Source of the DNA: an uncultured Chloroflexota bacterium
GTDB lineage: Bacteria > Chloroflexota > Anaerolineae > Anaerolineales > Anaerolineaceae
Length of the DNA: 5,238 nucleotides
NCBI GenBank assembly: GCA_902795255.1
Contig: CADBKS010000202.1
Coordinates: 1 to 5,238, forward strand
Direction of reading: 5' to 3'
Part shown: one piece after another, positions 4,869 to 5,238 of the stretch
Numbering within the stretch: position 1 is the first letter of the stretch
Layout of the letters: each line of letters starts with the position of its first letter
Made by a program: the position numbers and the translations under genes
Notes under the pieces: generated by a model
The model's database searches: none
The model's input: only the letters and a program-made list of their open reading frames with translations
Told to the model about the DNA's origin: nothing

Positions 4869-5238
4869 TCAGGATCGGAAGGGTTTGAGCGCTTCGTTCA
4901 CGGAACGCGTCATTTCCCTTGAAAAGTCCGAGTTGTATTTCCGCCTGCAGAAGGCCTTGATCCATTCGTCGTAAGGCGTTTCACCGCATTTTTTTGAAAA
5001 CATCCGTTTCAGTTCCTCCGCGGTGTGGGGCCGGTAGGTGTTTTCCTGAACGATACAGTCCATGTCAGAGCGTTCGGGCTTCCTGCGGTTTTTCTGCTGT
5101 TCGGTCGGATAACCGAAGATCAGCAGGGCCGCGGGAAAAACAGGCTCCGGCAGACCGAGTATCTCACGCTGGGTCTCGATGTTTTCCATGATGTCGCCGA
5201 TGTAGCAGGACCCGATCCCCATGGATTCGGCCGCGGTG
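4869..5238 (-). CDS. Nitroreductase-family FMN oxidoreductase, 5'-truncated by the window edge
   Basis: This is the C-terminal part of a nitroreductase-family protein, a homodimeric cytosolic FMN enzyme that uses NAD(P)H to reduce nitro compounds, quinones or related acceptors. The frame is open to the window edge and reads TAAESMGIGSCYIGDI, the family's conserved (A/S)AE..GLGSC.IG helix, so the Met at 5222 is internal and the gene begins outside. It continues with LGLPEPVFPAALLIFGYP (the strand and GYP turn near the flavin), then PERSDMDCIVQENTYR. A long tail with RRKYNSDFSREMTRSV runs to the TGA at 4869-4871; this tail is typical of a Clostridia-type subgroup. About 122 residues are visible; the N-terminal Arg/Ser FMN-phosphate motif lies outside. 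It converges on the tocopherol-cyclase-like gene, with inverted repeats in between. The natural substrate cannot be told. Confidence 0.88.
   Translation of the reverse strand, partial: TAAESMGIGSCYIGDIMENIETQREILGLPEPVFPAALLIFGYPTEQQKNRRKPERSDMDCIVQENTYRPHTAEELKRMFSKKCGETPYDEWIKAFCRRKYNSDFSREMTRSVNEALKPFRS

Noticed and set aside
4288..4965. A 225-codon minus-strand open frame
   Set aside because: It runs antisense through the tocopherol-cyclase-like gene, across the terminator hairpin and into the nitroreductase gene in another frame; no motif supports it.
1..5238. Mobile element, CRISPR array, tRNA or defence system
   Set aside because: I saw no transposase or integrase motif, no regularly spaced repeats, no cloverleaf-like sequence and no nuclease or toxin-antitoxin gene; every longer open frame is either a household-type gene or its shadow.

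Overview
The window looks like ordinary chromosomal DNA from a mid-to-high-GC anaerobic bacterium, most likely a Gram-positive Clostridia-type Firmicute. This is inferred from purine-rich Shine-Dalgarno sites (AGGGGA, AAGGAG, GAGAGGAG), short intergenic gaps, and the gene mix: a short-chain flavodoxin, a DUF4405 b-type cytochrome, and a nitroreductase with a long C-terminal tail. There is no rRNA, tRNA or phylogenetic marker, so the assignment is tentative. I see no insertion sequence, CRISPR array, tRNA or phage gene.

Layout from left to right. (1) Bases 1-1210, plus strand: the C-terminal part of a flavodoxin (cut by the window edge), then 21 bases later a DUF4405 membrane cytochrome with two pairs of histidines spaced 14 residues apart. 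They look like one redox operon. (2) Bases 1250-1289: a perfect 18-bp hairpin that can terminate transcription from both sides. (3) Bases 1315-3301, minus strand: a two-gene operon encoding an MFS transporter followed by a creatininase-family amidohydrolase 25 bases downstream. This suggests uptake and hydrolysis of a small amide or lactam; the substrate is unknown. (4) Bases 3302-3612: a 311-base divergent control region. It holds a perfect TATAAT on each strand, three copies of the octamer TTCCGCGG or its complement, and several small dyads. (5) Bases 3613-4764, plus strand: a tocopherol-cyclase-like (calycin-fold) protein read from a TTG start. (6) Bases 4783-4863: a bulged hairpin terminator and two further palindromes between convergent genes. 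(7) Bases 4869-5238, minus strand: the C-terminal part of an FMN nitroreductase, cut by the right edge.

How the genes may work together: flavodoxin and cytochrome form a plausible cytosol-to-membrane electron path, and transporter plus amidohydrolase form a plausible catabolic pair. The tocopherol-cyclase-like gene stands alone and is divergent from the catabolic pair, with which it may share regulation. Nothing here amounts to strong evidence of an undescribed multi-gene system. The most open questions are the role of the tocopherol-cyclase-like protein and the logic of the divergent control region.
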